Shown here piece after piece: positions 36,081-48,495 of a stretch of 64,000 bases of DNA. The stretch is taken from positions 93,322-157,321 of the forward strand of contig KN817614.1 of NCBI GenBank assembly GCA_000827495.1. The letters are read 5' to 3'. Below the pieces are notes generated by a model. That model had not been told where the DNA came from, did no database searches, and saw only the letters and a list, made by a program, of their open reading frames with translations. Position 1 is the stretch's first letter; each line of letters opens with the position of its first letter. The translations under genes were made by a program, and so were the position numbers. This DNA comes from Hypholoma sublateritium FD-334 SS-4 (taxonomy: Eukaryota; Basidiomycota; Agaricomycetes; Agaricales; Strophariaceae).

Positions 36081-37350
36081 TTGAGAACTTCTCAGTGAGC
36101 GACAATCTGTCTTCTAATTATCTGCATATAAAATGGCTAATATATACACTTCTAAATAGCATCTATTCTACCTCGCATGGTCGCGAGACTGCCGCCGCCA
36201 ATATATTATACGAGGACGCATTCGGATGAAGGATAATGCAATGAAATGCTTGAACGGACGTCTGCGCAACCGCCGTCCAGATCGCCTACAAGCACGCAAC
36301 TTGATTGAGAGCCACACCGCTGGGCAGCACCTAAGGCCTGTCTAGCGAGTGTAGTTCGTCAATAAGTGTGTACTGCGGGCGGTGAAGACGTGGTGAAGAC
36401 GCGGGTGCAAGACGATTCGATATGGGGACGAGAAGAAAGCCACGACCGTCAGCATGTCGTCCAGATCGCCCGCAAGCACGCTACCTGATTGAGAGCCACA
36501 CCGCCTGGGCGTGCCTGAGGGGCACCAAGCTGGGATGGCTCATCATAGAGTATGTGATGCGGGCGGCGGGGATGACACCGTATTGGTGGGCTGGGGGGGA
36601 TGGGAATAAAGATATTTAGGATTCCTTGATCGGCGGTTCGGACGTCGTCCCTGGCGCCCAAAGCACGCTACCTGATTGAGAGACTCACATCCCCGTAGCG
36701 CCAGAGGTTCATGGGACTTGTGCGTATCATCATGATATGCGCTGAGGGCGGCGAGAGCGCGGCAGACCTGCACCGAACAACTTCGGAGAAGAGAGGGCGG
36801 GTGGGGTAGGTCAATGTTGCAGGGGTGATGTCGTAGTAAGATGGGAAGGGGAGCTGAAGAAAAAAGCAGAAAAAAGTACGCTTTATATACGAAAAGCCAC
36901 CTTGATTATCCGAATTTGAACTCCACGTTCGCATGTCAGAATGTTAGACATTGTGATAAAAACAAGCAAAATGTTTCGGTGGCCGCAAGCGCATGATGGC
37001 CCGTTGGGGATGGGCCACCTTGTCCTGGCCAGTGGCCACCTGGTATGCTGACGGATAGCCGTGTCAAAGACGCTTAGTATTCTCGGTCTCTGTTACATAC
37101 TACAAACAGGCTGAAAAAAATATCCTGGCTTTCGAGAACGCTACTCAATATTCGTAGAGGAAGAAAACATTTTCACAAAATATGTAAATACAATTTAGTA
37201 CTTACAACTATTTTATGAGCACCGCGGCGGAGCCTGAGCGAGGCACTAAGCCATGATCGTGGCCAACGTGTTGCTTCATTGCGATCAGTAGTAAACACTT
37301 GAAGGCGCTTTTTGATACAGATGTCGGCCACAATTGTCATCAGGCCACAC
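36080..37350 (+). repeat. composite direct repeat, copy D (5' portion only)
   Basis: Begins with the attatctgcatata entry block (36117) and carries ladder motifs starting at 36300, 36474 and 36661. It continues through atgggccaccttgtcctggcc (37010) to about gccacaattgtcatcaggcc (37327), where it stops before the CpG-rich core. The first ladder interval is 174 rather than 218 bases. Confidence 0.7.
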
Positions 37351-38017
37351 GTCCCCCCTTCTTATTGCTTTCGTTGGTCGCTGTAACCCGCGCACTGGAG
37401 ATTTGATGCTGTCGGCCCGGCGCCCGCCCGGCGTGGACGTCAGACATTCATGCTCCGCTCATCTCCTTGTTCGTTCCTTAAGGTCCCCAATTTGTGCTCC
37501 TCTTTCGCTCATCCGGACTTATGAGTGTACGCATGTAATGTCCAGCCCTCCACGACAACACAAACATTTGCAACCCTTCCCCCCCGGCGCCCTGTGGCAA
37601 TCTAAGATCCGACAAGGTGTACACGTCGTTCAGGCGGCTCAGCTTTAAGCTGGGAGCTCTGAGGGATGGATCGGGCTCAATTCTTGTGCTCAACAACCGC
37701 TCCTAGTCTATGTCTCCTACGCATTCATCCAGGTGCCGCGACGCTTCAGGTATTCCAGTCAGCGGCCATACGGCATATGCTGGATGTATGTGCACTTGTT
37801 CCCCTTTCGTTTCCCACTGCTGTCCTGACTCCCCTAACTGCATTTGCGCCCAAAGTCAAACTAACTTGCGGCATCGGGTTATACTTTTAGCGTCTAGCCG
37901 GGTGGCACAGCATGCACCGCGGATGGCTGACACACAGCCTGTCCCTCATAAATCCGCCTCCCGTTTCCACCTTTGTCATCGACCTCAGCAATACTTTTCC
38001 GTTCCTGCAGAACCAGG
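37351..38017. other. upstream region of NACHT gene 1
   Basis: Open frames here run into the NACHT exon in a different frame from its true first exon. Comparison with the paralogues shows that translation begins at 38018, so I regard this stretch as promoter and degenerate flank. Confidence 0.4.
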
Positions 38018-40028
38018 ATGCAGCAAACAGGAGGGATATCCCAGACGGCACCCCCCAGCAGCAACTTCTTCATCCAAGGGGGCCGATTGGTGCAGGACGG
38101 GCAGGTTCTGGACGCTCACAATTGCTACGACACGGACGGTGCGTAAGATTAGTTTGTCTCCATGTTCGCACGGAAATCATGACTGTTTCGATTCAGACGG
38201 GTTCACGCACCTACTAGCTCATGTAGCTCCCACTGCATACACATTCCAGCAAGAGGGAGACGCTCCCAAATGCTATCCAAATACTCGTAACGCAGTCTTG
38301 AACGCCATGATACATTGGGTGACTGCGGCGACTACTGGATTACAGTGGATCTTATGGCTCAACGGCGCAGCGGGGGCCGGTAAATCAGCCATAGCCCGTT
38401 CAGTGGTCGGCCTGTGCCTTGAACGACAATTTGTTGTTGCGCGTTTCTTTTTCTTCCGCACGGACCCGACACGAAATGGCGTCAAACCTGTCGTCGCTAC
38501 TCTCGCGTACGAACTCATACAGTCTATCCCTGCTCTCGACTCAATAATTACCCCAAAAATACGCTCCAATCCCCTCGTTTTCAACGAATCGCTTGAGACC
38601 CAATTCCAGCTCTTGATTTTCGAGCCACTGCGACAGTTGCAACGAGAGTCTCCATTCGAAAAGCCTATTGTCTTCCTGATCGACGGTGTGGATGAATGCA
38701 CAGGAGATAACAATCAGGTTACTCTTATCCGTACCATTGCCCAGTTTGTTGCAGCAAATCTCATACCTCTGGTTGTGATATTCTCCAGTCGAGCGGAACT
38801 GCACCTCCAAATGACTTTCAACTCTCCGAAAATTGACAGTATTCTTCGAAGAGTACCTCTTGACGACGACTACCGCGCGGCCAGCGACATTCAACTGTTC
38901 CTCAATGAATCCTTTGGCGAGATAAAAATTACGCATCCATTCAGATCCATGATCGGCGCAGAATGGCCTTCGCCATCGCTTGTCAAAGAGATTACTGACA
39001 AATCTTCTGGGCAGTTCATCTACGCGTCTGTCGTAATACAATTTGTGTCCTCCCCGCGCCTCCACCCCGTTCAGCAGCTTGAAATCGTTCGCGGGCTTCG
39101 GCCCGCCGGTGAATTGACACCTTTTGCCCAACTCGACTCTCTCTATCGCCACATATTCTCCCAAGTACATGATATTGCCCGTGTCACCGCAATCCTGGCG
39201 GTCGCTATATTGAGTAATTATCCATACAGATCTCACATCTGCGAAATGCTAGATATCGCGTACAACGACATAGACGTCGCACTGGCGGACTTGACATCGG
39301 TTGTTTCACTGAGTAATGAAGGAAGAATAATTTTTCTACATGCCTCACTCCCCGACTTCCTTCTTGACCATTCACGCGGACAACAGTTTTATATCGACAG
39401 GGGCTTCTGGGGAACGCAGTTGGCGGTAACATTACTGTGCAACAAAAAGCTTTCGGGTATAGGTACATCTTTTCTCTTGTTAACGTGTTGCAGTCATCTC
39501 ATAATATCTGTTTAAAGGTGACGTTGAATTTATTGGTGCATACCTCAGTCATGCCAGATGCACTCCTCAATTACGAGAGGCAATTCATGCGTTTCGTCCA
39601 CCCGAGCAGGCGGTACCTCGTGAATTGCTTCATGATAGAGATGTATACCAGATATGGCTCTCATATATCAACGCTATCAAAAATCTAGTGAGCATCAAAG
39701 AATATATTAATCCCATCATCGCTCAATGCACTGCTCTCAGGACTTCGACGATGGAGGAGAGGTGTATCGCCACCAGCATAACTTGGTTGCGCGTCATTTG
39801 GAAGAGTTTTACCCAGGGCTACAACCCTTTTACGAGCTGGAGAACAACCCAAATATTGCGAGGATTCTACCCGAGATATCGAAGGAGAAGGGAGTCGCCG
39901 GAGTGTGGCGCAGCTTCCAGCATTATTTCAAAAATATATCATCGCGGGGCGCAGTAAATAGCGCAAGGAACGCCTCATCGCAGGTACGGTCCAAATATCG
40001 CTTGTCCCGGGTTTTCAGAAGGCTGTAA
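38018..40028 (+). CDS. NACHT-domain STAND NTPase, paralogue 1
   Basis: Predicted 612-residue signalling NTPase. Exons are 38018-38138, 38197-39456, 39518-39687 and 39741-40028, all phases consistent. Exon 1 encodes the short N-terminal motif MQQTGGISQTAPPSSN followed by FFIQGGRLVQDG. Exon 2 opens with the conserved linker HVAPTAYTFQQEGDAPKC, then Walker A GAAGAGKSAIA (residues 97-107) and Walker B FLIDGVDEC (about 200-208). The sensor-like VVIFSSRAE and a helical C-terminal half with FLHASLPDFLLDHSR follow. Exon 3 carries LSHARCTPQLREAIHAF; exon 4 carries GGEVYRHQHNLVARHLEEF and ends in a basic tail. No ankyrin, WD40 or TPR repeats follow the NACHT module. It is probably an innate-immunity or self-recognition switch. 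A second frame is open across intron 1, which gives a misleading 601-codon ORF from 37710. Confidence 0.88.
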
Positions 40029-40234
40029 TACTAATAATCACGTCGTATCTCTACAATACCCATTACCTCTACATATTCCTTTGAACTTATGTACGTCTTA
40101 CTAAAGTATCATTGGGAAAAAGCAAAATCATTGGATACACCACCTTGTCTATATACAGCTAGCAAATACAAATAAGAACCGCGAATCATTCCAAGAAATA
40201 CGCTTTGATTTTACACTAGACTCTAAGCCTTTGT

Positions 40235-41513
40235 TCATGCTCTTTTTTCATCTGCTTCAACTGACGGATGGTCGGAACCCATATCCACTGCGTGGGATCC
40301 GGCGCCGCCAGGCACAGTCCACGAAGTCACTGCTCCGGAGGTTTCCCTTTGGAACTCGAGATCGGATACGTGAGCCGTGTTCGGTTCGTTGTCCGATCTA
40401 TTCGATGCAAGAGCCACCCGCGCGACCATGACCGTAGGGGCCATCGGCTGCTTGATATCAGAATTGAATCAATATACCCAGTTCTTGGAGATACGCACTG
40501 CAATAGCGATAAACAAAGATGAGATATAAGACGCGGGCACAAAATACGGCAGCTGCGGTTGAGTGTCCGTCTCCCGAACGGTGATGACAGCATACAGCAA
40601 CGATATAGCTGCATACGCCGCGGCGGATTGGACAAATATGTCGAGGACGTCCTTGAACGGCCTCCGCGATTTGCGTGAGACGCTTCGGCGAGAAACGGAG
40701 TAGATACGGTACACAATCAGGAGAGTCGTCAGTAGGGTCACTGAGAATGTCATGAAGACCGCGGCGCCAATCAGTTGATTCAACGTCTTCGCAGCCTTGG
40801 GCGTGGGATTGAGGTTTTGAACCCAGGCGCTTATAATATTTGACAAAAAGAGTGCTTTACGAAAATGAGAATCCCATTTTATAAGGAGAGTGGCGTATTG
40901 CACGTACCAACCTCTGCTAGAAGCAGGACTACTGGCAACAAAATGGCGCGCAGTGAGTCATCCCAGATGTGATAGCAGCGCCATATCTGCATATCAATAG
41001 TGAACGGAAAGCCGTATGAGGAGAGGAAGTGTCTCACAAGCAATACATCAGCCAAGGTTGAAGTGAGGAACGTTCCAAGATCATTTACAAGGGTAGTCCA
41101 ACGAGGGCCGGACACTGCAAATATAAAAGCTTCCTGTAGTGGCTCCCCAAGTAAACCCACGAGCTGCGAAGTTAATTTCCATTGAACTGCGGTCTGTGCC
41201 ACGTTCAATAAATACAGCGCTGTTATAGTTGAAAGCACGATAGGACTTCGGGACATTTTGCTTGTCACTTTCATTTAAACATGGCCAGTAAGTCTCAGGG
41301 TAGTGGACGTATATCTAAGCTTACAGTATATGTAAAGTGTTCCAAAGTAGACGTTAGTATAGACTCCTATAGTCGACGTACGTTAATTCATGTGAAGTTG
41401 AACACTTAAAGCGGAGACACACCCAACAACAGGATTAACAACAGGTCGGAATTGAACCCTGCGCTAATGAATGATTTTTGAACTGCCACAGGAGGTAGAC
41501 CGATGTCAGCCAT
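40235..41513 (-). CDS. polytopic (about 7-TM) membrane protein of a basidiomycete-expanded family
   Basis: Predicted 337-residue integral membrane protein. Minus-strand exons are 41423-41513, 41325-41366, 41038-41267, 40908-40986, 40499-40854 and 40235-40450; total 1014 nt, with phases consistent at every join. Landmarks in order: start MADIGLPPVAVQKSFIS, the first membrane segment completed by GVYTNVYFGTLYIYLTSK, VLSTITALYLLNVAQTAVQW, LTSTLADVLLIWRCYHIWDD, ILLPVVLLLAEVG, IGAAVFMTFSVTLLTTLLIV and AYAAISLLYAVIT. A membrane helix ends in SLFIAIAQPMAPTVMVARVA and a polar cytoplasmic tail of about 60 residues follows. The WRCYHIWDD signature and helix layout match a large group of uncharacterised Agaricomycete membrane proteins. 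Function unknown; receptor or transport roles are only guesses. It is convergent with NACHT gene 1, with about 206 bases between the stops. Confidence 0.8.
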
Positions 41514-43690
41514 GGAAACGAGAGGGAAGATAGAGTAACACTGTCTACCATAGTAGAAGCCGTTAATATATCATATGCAGCTCTATAATTGTAGACCTAG
41601 AAGAGCAGAGCGGTAAGATTTAATAACACTATTGCTCCACACGATCAGAAGAGAATTACGTATGTGGCATATGAATTGCCCGCCGTTAGGTGAGCGCTGA
41701 TGCTTCCTGTACTTTTTATTGACGATTGAATGCTGCCTAGAGGCGCAATCTATCTTGCCAATGGAAGTTTGAAGCAGAGATTCTTATCTTGTCATAGTAG
41801 ATATTGATAGAAACTAAGGCATCCTGGCTCTGTCCCGTTTTAAATTAGTGCTACGGCTTTTCACAGTTAAAATTTTCGTTTGCAAGAATACAGGTGGGCC
41901 GCACAAGGGCCGCATGGAGCGCAGATGGAGGGAGGGATCATGATAGATGGGAGTGCTTATCTGTCCTTGACTACGGTCTGATCACATAACTTCCCTGTAG
42001 CATATACTTTACTGTCAGCACTTGATTAATGAGGAGTTGATCACGAAGTTGAGATTAGGTTGGCTTACTGTGGAAATATATTATCAGGCTGCATAATAAT
42101 GCATATAAAAAGCAGCTCGGAGGTTTCTGTCGCGTTTTTTATTCTTTGAAGTAAATTGTGCGGTAAAACCGCGCTATTCTTTCAAGATGACCATTCAAGC
42201 TCAAGTGGTACATCGATGTCGCATACTATCTCCGACAACAGCGCAAGTCATTCATAGCTCTTTGACAAGGCAAGATCGTCACATTGCCTCAACATCGATG
42301 ATCGGAGCACAGGATTTGGCAGCATCTCCGTCATAACCGCCCACACTGTTAAGGTAAAGATAACACCGACAAGGTCAATCCGCAGCCTTCATGGAGCGAG
42401 TCCGCCACCTCGAGAATGCGCACACTCGCCGAGCTGTCTTCCAACTAGCGCCACACATCCCTCGTTTGGCACGCCGCGCACGCGTGTCGCGCGCAACAGA
42501 CGCAGCGCAGCCCTAGATCACGGCGACGGACAATACACATATTTTTTGCATATCTTCCTTCATCATCGGCCACCTGTGGAGGAATGGGCAACAGCGCGCC
42601 AACTTTCAATGCAATTGAGAAACACAAGAACGCGCCTACCGGAGTCGAATGCGGCTAATTAGTTGGCCCGCGGGATGCCTGGCGATACGGACAGGCGGCA
42701 CGCAGCATAAATATACTGCTCTACTTTTTTTGTTCTCTGGGAACGAGAATGGATTAGTACTTAGTCGCATGTCGCACTCCGTAGATGTCCGAGGAGGCCG
42801 GCCTCCGGGTCATGCAGAGCGGCCCGGAACCCGGGACCCGCCATTTGTTTGCTGTTGTTGCTCTGTTGACAACCATCGTCAGGCGCACTTTCTGGATGGA
42901 CCCAATTTTTTGTACTGGTCGCCCAAGACTCCTGAGGCCTGACTCCGCAAGTACCGTATCCCCTTCTGTCAAAGCTTTACATGCCACAGACCATGGTGCG
43001 TCCTCCACCCATCTTCAATGCTCCAGTTTTAATACTGAATGGTACTTCGGACTGGTTATCTACCATAAGCCTGCGCCTCCTCTGTTCTGCTCCCGGACCG
43101 CCCCACAGCTTGATATTGACAACCTGGTCACCCTATCTGGCCTTCCTCATTTCAACTTTCTTTCTCTACCCCTACACCCGGAACGACCATCTCGTCCTGA
43201 CTGAATGGAACGACTTTCTCTGCAAAGGCGCACATGTCCTCCAGTCTCTCCACCTCCTTGCCGCCCGTTCTGTACGCAATCTATACACACCGTTAGGGCC
43301 CAGCACGTCCACTTTTTGACTGAACAGAACGCTCTGTCTGCAGAATATACTCGCTTTTTGTGGCTCGCAGTCTCATACGAATACATTGTCTCGGTGTAGG
43401 TACATCTGCTCTCGCGTCTCGACCTGTAGATACTCAGAATCCCCTCCTGTTATGTAGGCTACTCCGGAGCCGCAACTCACGGGTGTCATTGCTCTACTGA
43501 GTCCCCCTCGACGGCGAAAGGCTGTCGCTGTCGAGGTTATCAATGAGGCGCGTCTCCAGATGCTTTACCTGTCGATCCGGGCAGCAAACTTTTCTCCCTC
43601 GTGCAGACCTGTGGTGCGACCCATGTTTGGCGATCAAGCAGTGAAGCGTTTTTTTCAGGGAGGTTCAGTGTACGAATCAGTTAGGCAAGC
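41514..43690. other. intergenic region; weak promoter-like site but no supported gene
   Basis: gcatataaaaagcag at 42101 is a good TATA-like string. A 49-codon frame begins 80 bases later (42187-42336), but it has no signal peptide or family and no downstream exon could be joined. From 42650 on, the DNA is C/T-rich, with overlapping medium frames typical of decayed coding sequence. Confidence 0.3.
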
Positions 43691-43699
43691 TATCTTCTA

Positions 43700-44010
43700 G
43701 ATATCTGTTCATTTCTTTGATGTCGCTTACTTTTCTTCGTCCACAGCATCACCACAAGCACCCACATAGATATATTTTATATCTCCCCGAAGATGTGCCC
43801 CCGTCTATCAAGTGCGTGGATAAACTCAGTTTGTCCAACATCTCACCATGCTCGTCCGTGCCTACTGGTCTTCAAACACCCTTCGCCTCGCTCACGCTCC
43901 TGCGTGCAGCAGCGAACGACGCGTACGGTCGCGCGTGCACCCGCTAATGCCGTCTGAGCTTGTAGAACTTACATCAATAACACCGACGCTAAAGAACATT
44001 GGTTCTTCGC
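43700..44010 (+). repeat. duplicated NACHT-flank segment, copy a
   Basis: Resembles 48250-48495. Shared anchors include the frame of SSERRVR versus SSERHVR (gtgcagcagcgaacgacgcg against gcgcagcagcgaacgccacg). Other shared anchors are cacccgctaatgccgtctg against cacccgctgacaccgtctg, and a matching cctccgcgaaga/ctccccgaagat piece upstream. Reading frames are broken in one copy by stops. The original may have been a coding segment, now decayed. Confidence 0.6.
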
Positions 44011-44860
44011 CGAGGTGCAGGGCCACGTCAACGTACCTCTACATAAGTACTCGCAACCTCTTAATTGCGCAGCCGTACCAGGAGATACAGTTAGAGGAAA
44101 TACGGAGCGGTGGTGCCTCCAGACGAGGCCTACATGATCTGTGTATAGAGGCTCTGGACTCGATGAATCAATGGAAATAGCTCAGGCATGGTGAGCATTG
44201 GCTCTCCTAACTCCCGTACTCAACGTACTAATCTAGTCACCCAGTCTGCCGTGGTGTACTGTCGGAGCGAACACATGGACACAATTATCAATCGACCGAG
44301 CCAACCATGACCGCCTGAGGCATCGTTGCGATCGCCTTGCAGCGCCTGTCGGCATTCGGACCTCTCGGTCCATAGATCTCCTTTGTTTTATCATAGTCCA
44401 TTACTTTTGATCCCGCTTAGTCACGTCTTTTGCCCTCACTCCTGGACGCCCTGTGCACCCTCTGCAGAGCGGAAAGTGATCAATTTACCTGTACTTGTTC
44501 TCCCTTTTGACCGCTTCGTGTCTGCGAGCCGCATTCCTGCGTATTTTGCTCTGAGATCGGAACGGTGAGCGCTGTTTTCTATGGTAACGTCGACGGCTCT
44601 GATAAGCAACTGAAAAGCTCCATGTACTTATCTGTCAACGGGGCTGTCCGCTCACTGCACCCAGCTGCTGATACTCTGAGGATCACCACAATACAAGAGT
44701 AGCTTATCATGTACTTCTCGGCTGATAATAAGGCCGCAGGCGGTGCATCATACCCAAGGGCTATGCGATGTAGGCTGTGCACCTAGTGCATTCGCACGTC
44801 TCTACATGCCTCTTCCGCTCATTGATCTTTGAAACTTCCTTGGTTTCCTCCAGCGACGAG
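44011..44860. other. 5' flank of NACHT gene 2
   Basis: No gene. 44445-44470 (ccctgtgcaccctctgcagagcgg) resembles 50582-50605 upstream of NACHT gene 3 (ccgcgtgccctctgcagagggg), so part of this flank was duplicated together with the genes. Confidence 0.4.
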
Positions 44861-46758
44861 ATGCAGCAAGCAGGAAGTGTTGTTCAGGCCGGAGATGGCA
44901 GCAACCTTCATATCCTGGGAGGTCAATTTATCCAACACAACCATCCGGCTGCAAATGCTTCCCACAACGGAGACGGTGCGATATAGCTCTATGAGATTCT
45001 GAATGTTGGAAACCCTCATCGCTGAATCTTTTGCATAGATGTTTTCAACCGCTTGAAATCACGCGTTTCTCCAACGGCATATGCCACTCACCAAGCAGGC
45101 GACGCCCCCAAGTGCCATCCGCACACGCGCGAGGCAGTTTTGAGTGCCATTATGACCTGGGTGACCATTGCGACTACTGGAATCCAGTGGGTCTTATGGA
45201 TGAACGGCGCTGCTGGAGCTGGAAAGTCTGCGATAGCTCGGTCAATCGTCGATTTGTGCCTTGAAAAGAGGATTATTATCGCCAGGTTCTTTTTCTTTCG
45301 TACCGACGCTGCACGGAATCATACTGAGCCTCTTGTCGCCACTCTCGCATACCAGCTCATAACACTCATACCCGCTCTGAACCCCATAATATCCAACAGA
45401 ATAAAGTCCGATCCCCTTATCTTTACTCAGTCTCTGGAGCATCAATTCGAGGCTCTAGTTTTTACGCCACTTCGACAGCTGCATGAGATCTCCCCATTTA
45501 ATCAAGCAGTTGTGCTCTTGGTCGATGGTGTAGATGAATGCACCGGGGACGACAACCAGGTCAACGTTATCCACACCATTGTCCAGTTCGTCGCGAAAAA
45601 GGTCATACCTTTGATTGTAATATTCTCCAGTCGTGCGGAATCACAGCTCAAGATGGCTTGTAATGCCCTTAAAGTCGACTGCACGCTCAAAATACTACCT
45701 CTCGACAGTGACTACCGCGCGGCCTATGATATACAATTATTCCTCAACGACTCTTTTACGGAAATAAAAAATACCCACACTTTCAGATCTTCGATTGACC
45801 ATGATTGGCCTGCGCCATCGCTTGTCCAGGAAATTGTCGATAAATCCTCCCGGCAGTTCATCTATGCATCCGTCATCATAAAGTTTATATCATCCCCACG
45901 ACACCATCCCGTCCAACTGCTTGAGATTGTTCGTGGACTTCGGCCAGCCGGGGATTTGACACCCTTTGCTCAACTCGATGCGCTCTATCGGCACATATTT
46001 TCTCAAGTGAATGATATTGCTCGTGTTACTACCATCCTCGCAGCTGTTATACTGAGCGGTCTCCCACAAAGCGCCCGGCATATCCGCAAAATGTTAGGTA
46101 TTGAAAATGACGACATTGATGTTGCACTGGCGGACTTGACATCAGTTATTTCACGGGATGGAAGTTCAATCACCTTTTTGCATGCCTCACTCCCCGATTT
46201 CCTCCTGGACCAATCACGCGCGCAGCAGTACTATATTGACAAAGGTCTCTGGAGTGCACAGCTTGCAACAATGCTTCTGAGTCCTGAGGTATTTGGTATT
46301 GGTTCCTTTGTTAATATGCGTACACAATCTCATAGTATATGTGTGAAGATTCGTCTGTTCTTCCCGGATATCTAAGTCGAGCCAGATGCACTCCTCAATT
46401 ACGGGAGGCGCTTCATGCATTTTACCCATCCGGTTATACAAGCTGGAGTCCATCTGGTTGGCGTTTATACATTAACACTGTTAAAAAGATGGTGAGCCAT
46501 TAAAAATAATATTACTGAAGTAGAGGTCTAATTCACTACTTTTAGGACTTTGGGGATGGAGGACAGTTGTATCTCCATCAACTTAAGATGGTCGTGCGTC
46601 ATATGAATAAGTATTACCCAGAACAGGTTGAATATCTGGGTGACGAACATGATATAACACGAATTTTGCATGAAATGAGAAGAGAAAAGGTGGCAAACAG
46701 GACACCATTCTGGATGCGCTTCCTCTTTCGCTTTTCGCGATTATTCAAAAAACAGTAA
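44861..46758 (+). CDS. NACHT-domain STAND NTPase, paralogue 2
   Basis: Predicted 575-residue paralogue. Exons are 44861-44975, 45039-46295, 46349-46491 and 46546-46758, with introns of 63, 53 and 54 bases and all phases consistent. Exon 1 gives MQQAGSVVQAGDGSN and then LHILGGQFIQHNHP. Exon 2 opens with DVFNRLKSRVSPTAYATHQA and GDAPKCHPHTR, followed by Walker A GAAGAGKSAIA, Walker B LLVDGVDECTGDD and VIFSSRAES. The C-terminal exons carry YLSRARCTPQLREALHAF and then GGQLYLHQLKMVVRHMNKYY, with a tail ending FKKQ. Compared with paralogue 1, the tail is about 25 residues shorter and exon 2 ends at a slightly displaced donor (tttg|gtattg). The frame is intact throughout, so it is probably functional. 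Confidence 0.87.
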
Positions 46759-48240
46759 TACGCACATTAAATTTCGACTTTTATGCTGATTACATCTCCA
46801 TTTTATTTGTATCGTATTTCGTTAACTCTGCAAGTTCTGCAAGTTGGTGTGTTAGGATACAGTGTGTCCAAGTGGAGCTACGCGCAATACGCGGTGACTT
46901 GAGTGTTTGACACATTTTGCCGCACTCGCCTCCCGCGGTAGAGCAGAGACACGTTTTAGCATTCCTGACCCAGGAGAAGTGCTGTGCATTGGCTGTGCAC
47001 CATTTTCACTTGATCTTCACAGCAGTTGCAGTCGAGCGAGGACTTGATATTGGCGGCCCGGGACCCGAAGGGCCTAGACCACACGTGACGAACGCGACTT
47101 TAAACTCCGCCACGTTTCTTCCTTGTTTTTGCCTCGTCTCTTCCTTGGAAGACTCGATGTTATTTCGAAGAGCTGCAGTATACGCGTATTCCTAAAGGGA
47201 AAGCTATTTACTGAAGGCTCACTGTTATTCTCCACTACTTCAAGCTGCCGCAGCGGCAATGGGCATGCATCACTCCCATAGTGCGTACTTCACTGATTGA
47301 CAATGATGATCCTCGTCCTTACCTTGCCTCAGACACGCAATGCCATATTTTGTACCCTTCGATAACCCAGCCCTCCACCTCATCTGTCCCACTTCCCGCT
47401 CAGCGCTCAGCCTGGACCCGCCAAATCCGACAGACACGTCATCAACGCATACTTCCTCGTAGATCCGATAACATTTCGAAAAAGCAGTCATAGCTGCCAT
47501 TGAGGTCGGCTCCTGACGGTCTCTGTTTTCCGAAATATGGCAGTCTCCTGCTCTACTTCAAGCTGCTGCTTGCCCACGGTACGTTCTCTACCTATTTTCG
47601 GTATTGGTTATCAACTCACCGTGGCCCAGACCCATTGTGTTATACATTGAGTCCCATTGGCAGGTGTACCAGGGAATTCCCCCGCCTCGTCCCTCCCTCT
47701 GCCTCGCGCCGGACCCAGGGTGCAGCTATCTAACCCGCACAGCTCTACAACCACATTCTCACCGGCTGACCGCCTCACGCTGCTCCCCGCCTGGCCTCTT
47801 TCCACATGCTTATTTTGTCGTCTCCCCCTGGTGTTCGGAAACGGCTTCTCATTAACGGCCTCACTGATCTGTTTTCCCTTCTTCTACATGTCGGTTTCTA
47901 TCACCACCCTCTTCTTCCAGCACGTTCGTCCAACCTGATTAAGAAACACACTGCCGGCGCCTCGTCCATTACGGACTGCACTCGCTCTCCACCGCCCGCC
48001 GTTGTACGGTCTCATGTTCCTCGGCCTCCGCGCTATCCCCGCCTATTCTTGGAGTCGCTGCCTGACCTTCATCCTGTTGCAGCGATGGACGTCGGGGTCA
48101 CGATCAAAGTGTTAAGCAGGACGTTCTCCCAGCCGACCCGTGCGGCAAACCCGTCCTCCCCCCGCGTAGGATTCTGTATCCATTCTTGCCTATCAGGCAG
48201 GGATGATTCGCTTTCAGAAATCAGTGCACAACGCAGCCAG
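46759..48240. other. NACHT 2-3 intergenic region, left part
   Basis: C/T-rich DNA with many medium frames and no recognisable gene. A local pair of related strings (cactacttcaagctgc at 47232 and ctctacttcaagctgc at 47552) suggests an old duplication of about 320 bases. No complete exon-intron structure could be built. Confidence 0.3.
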
Positions 48241-48249
48241 TGAGTCATC

Positions 48250-48495
48250 TTCACGTTTCCCATTCATTTCTTCGACATTGATTGTTCATCTTCTGTCCCC
48301 AGTATTGGTACCAGTACCCAAAAATGAATACGTTATACCTCCGCGAAGAACCCAACCCCGTCTGGATTCAGGTGCTGGTCACGCTCTTGCGCGCAGCAGC
48401 GAACGCCACGTACGATAGCTGGTCCACCCGCTGACACCGTCTGCGCTCGCATAACCTACATCCATTAGCGAGCACTGGCTGTGACGCATCCATGA
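48250..48495 (+). repeat. duplicated NACHT-flank segment, copy b
   Basis: Partner of 43700-44010. The two are in the same orientation, each a few kilobases upstream of a NACHT gene. Similarity is interrupted by indels, so the duplication is not recent. Confidence 0.6.

Noticed and set aside
37710..38196. N-terminal extension of NACHT gene 1 in the 601-codon ORF
   Set aside because: The paralogues show that translation begins with the MQQ exon at 38018 in a different frame, joined over a GT-AG intron; the extension is promoter and intron read in another frame.
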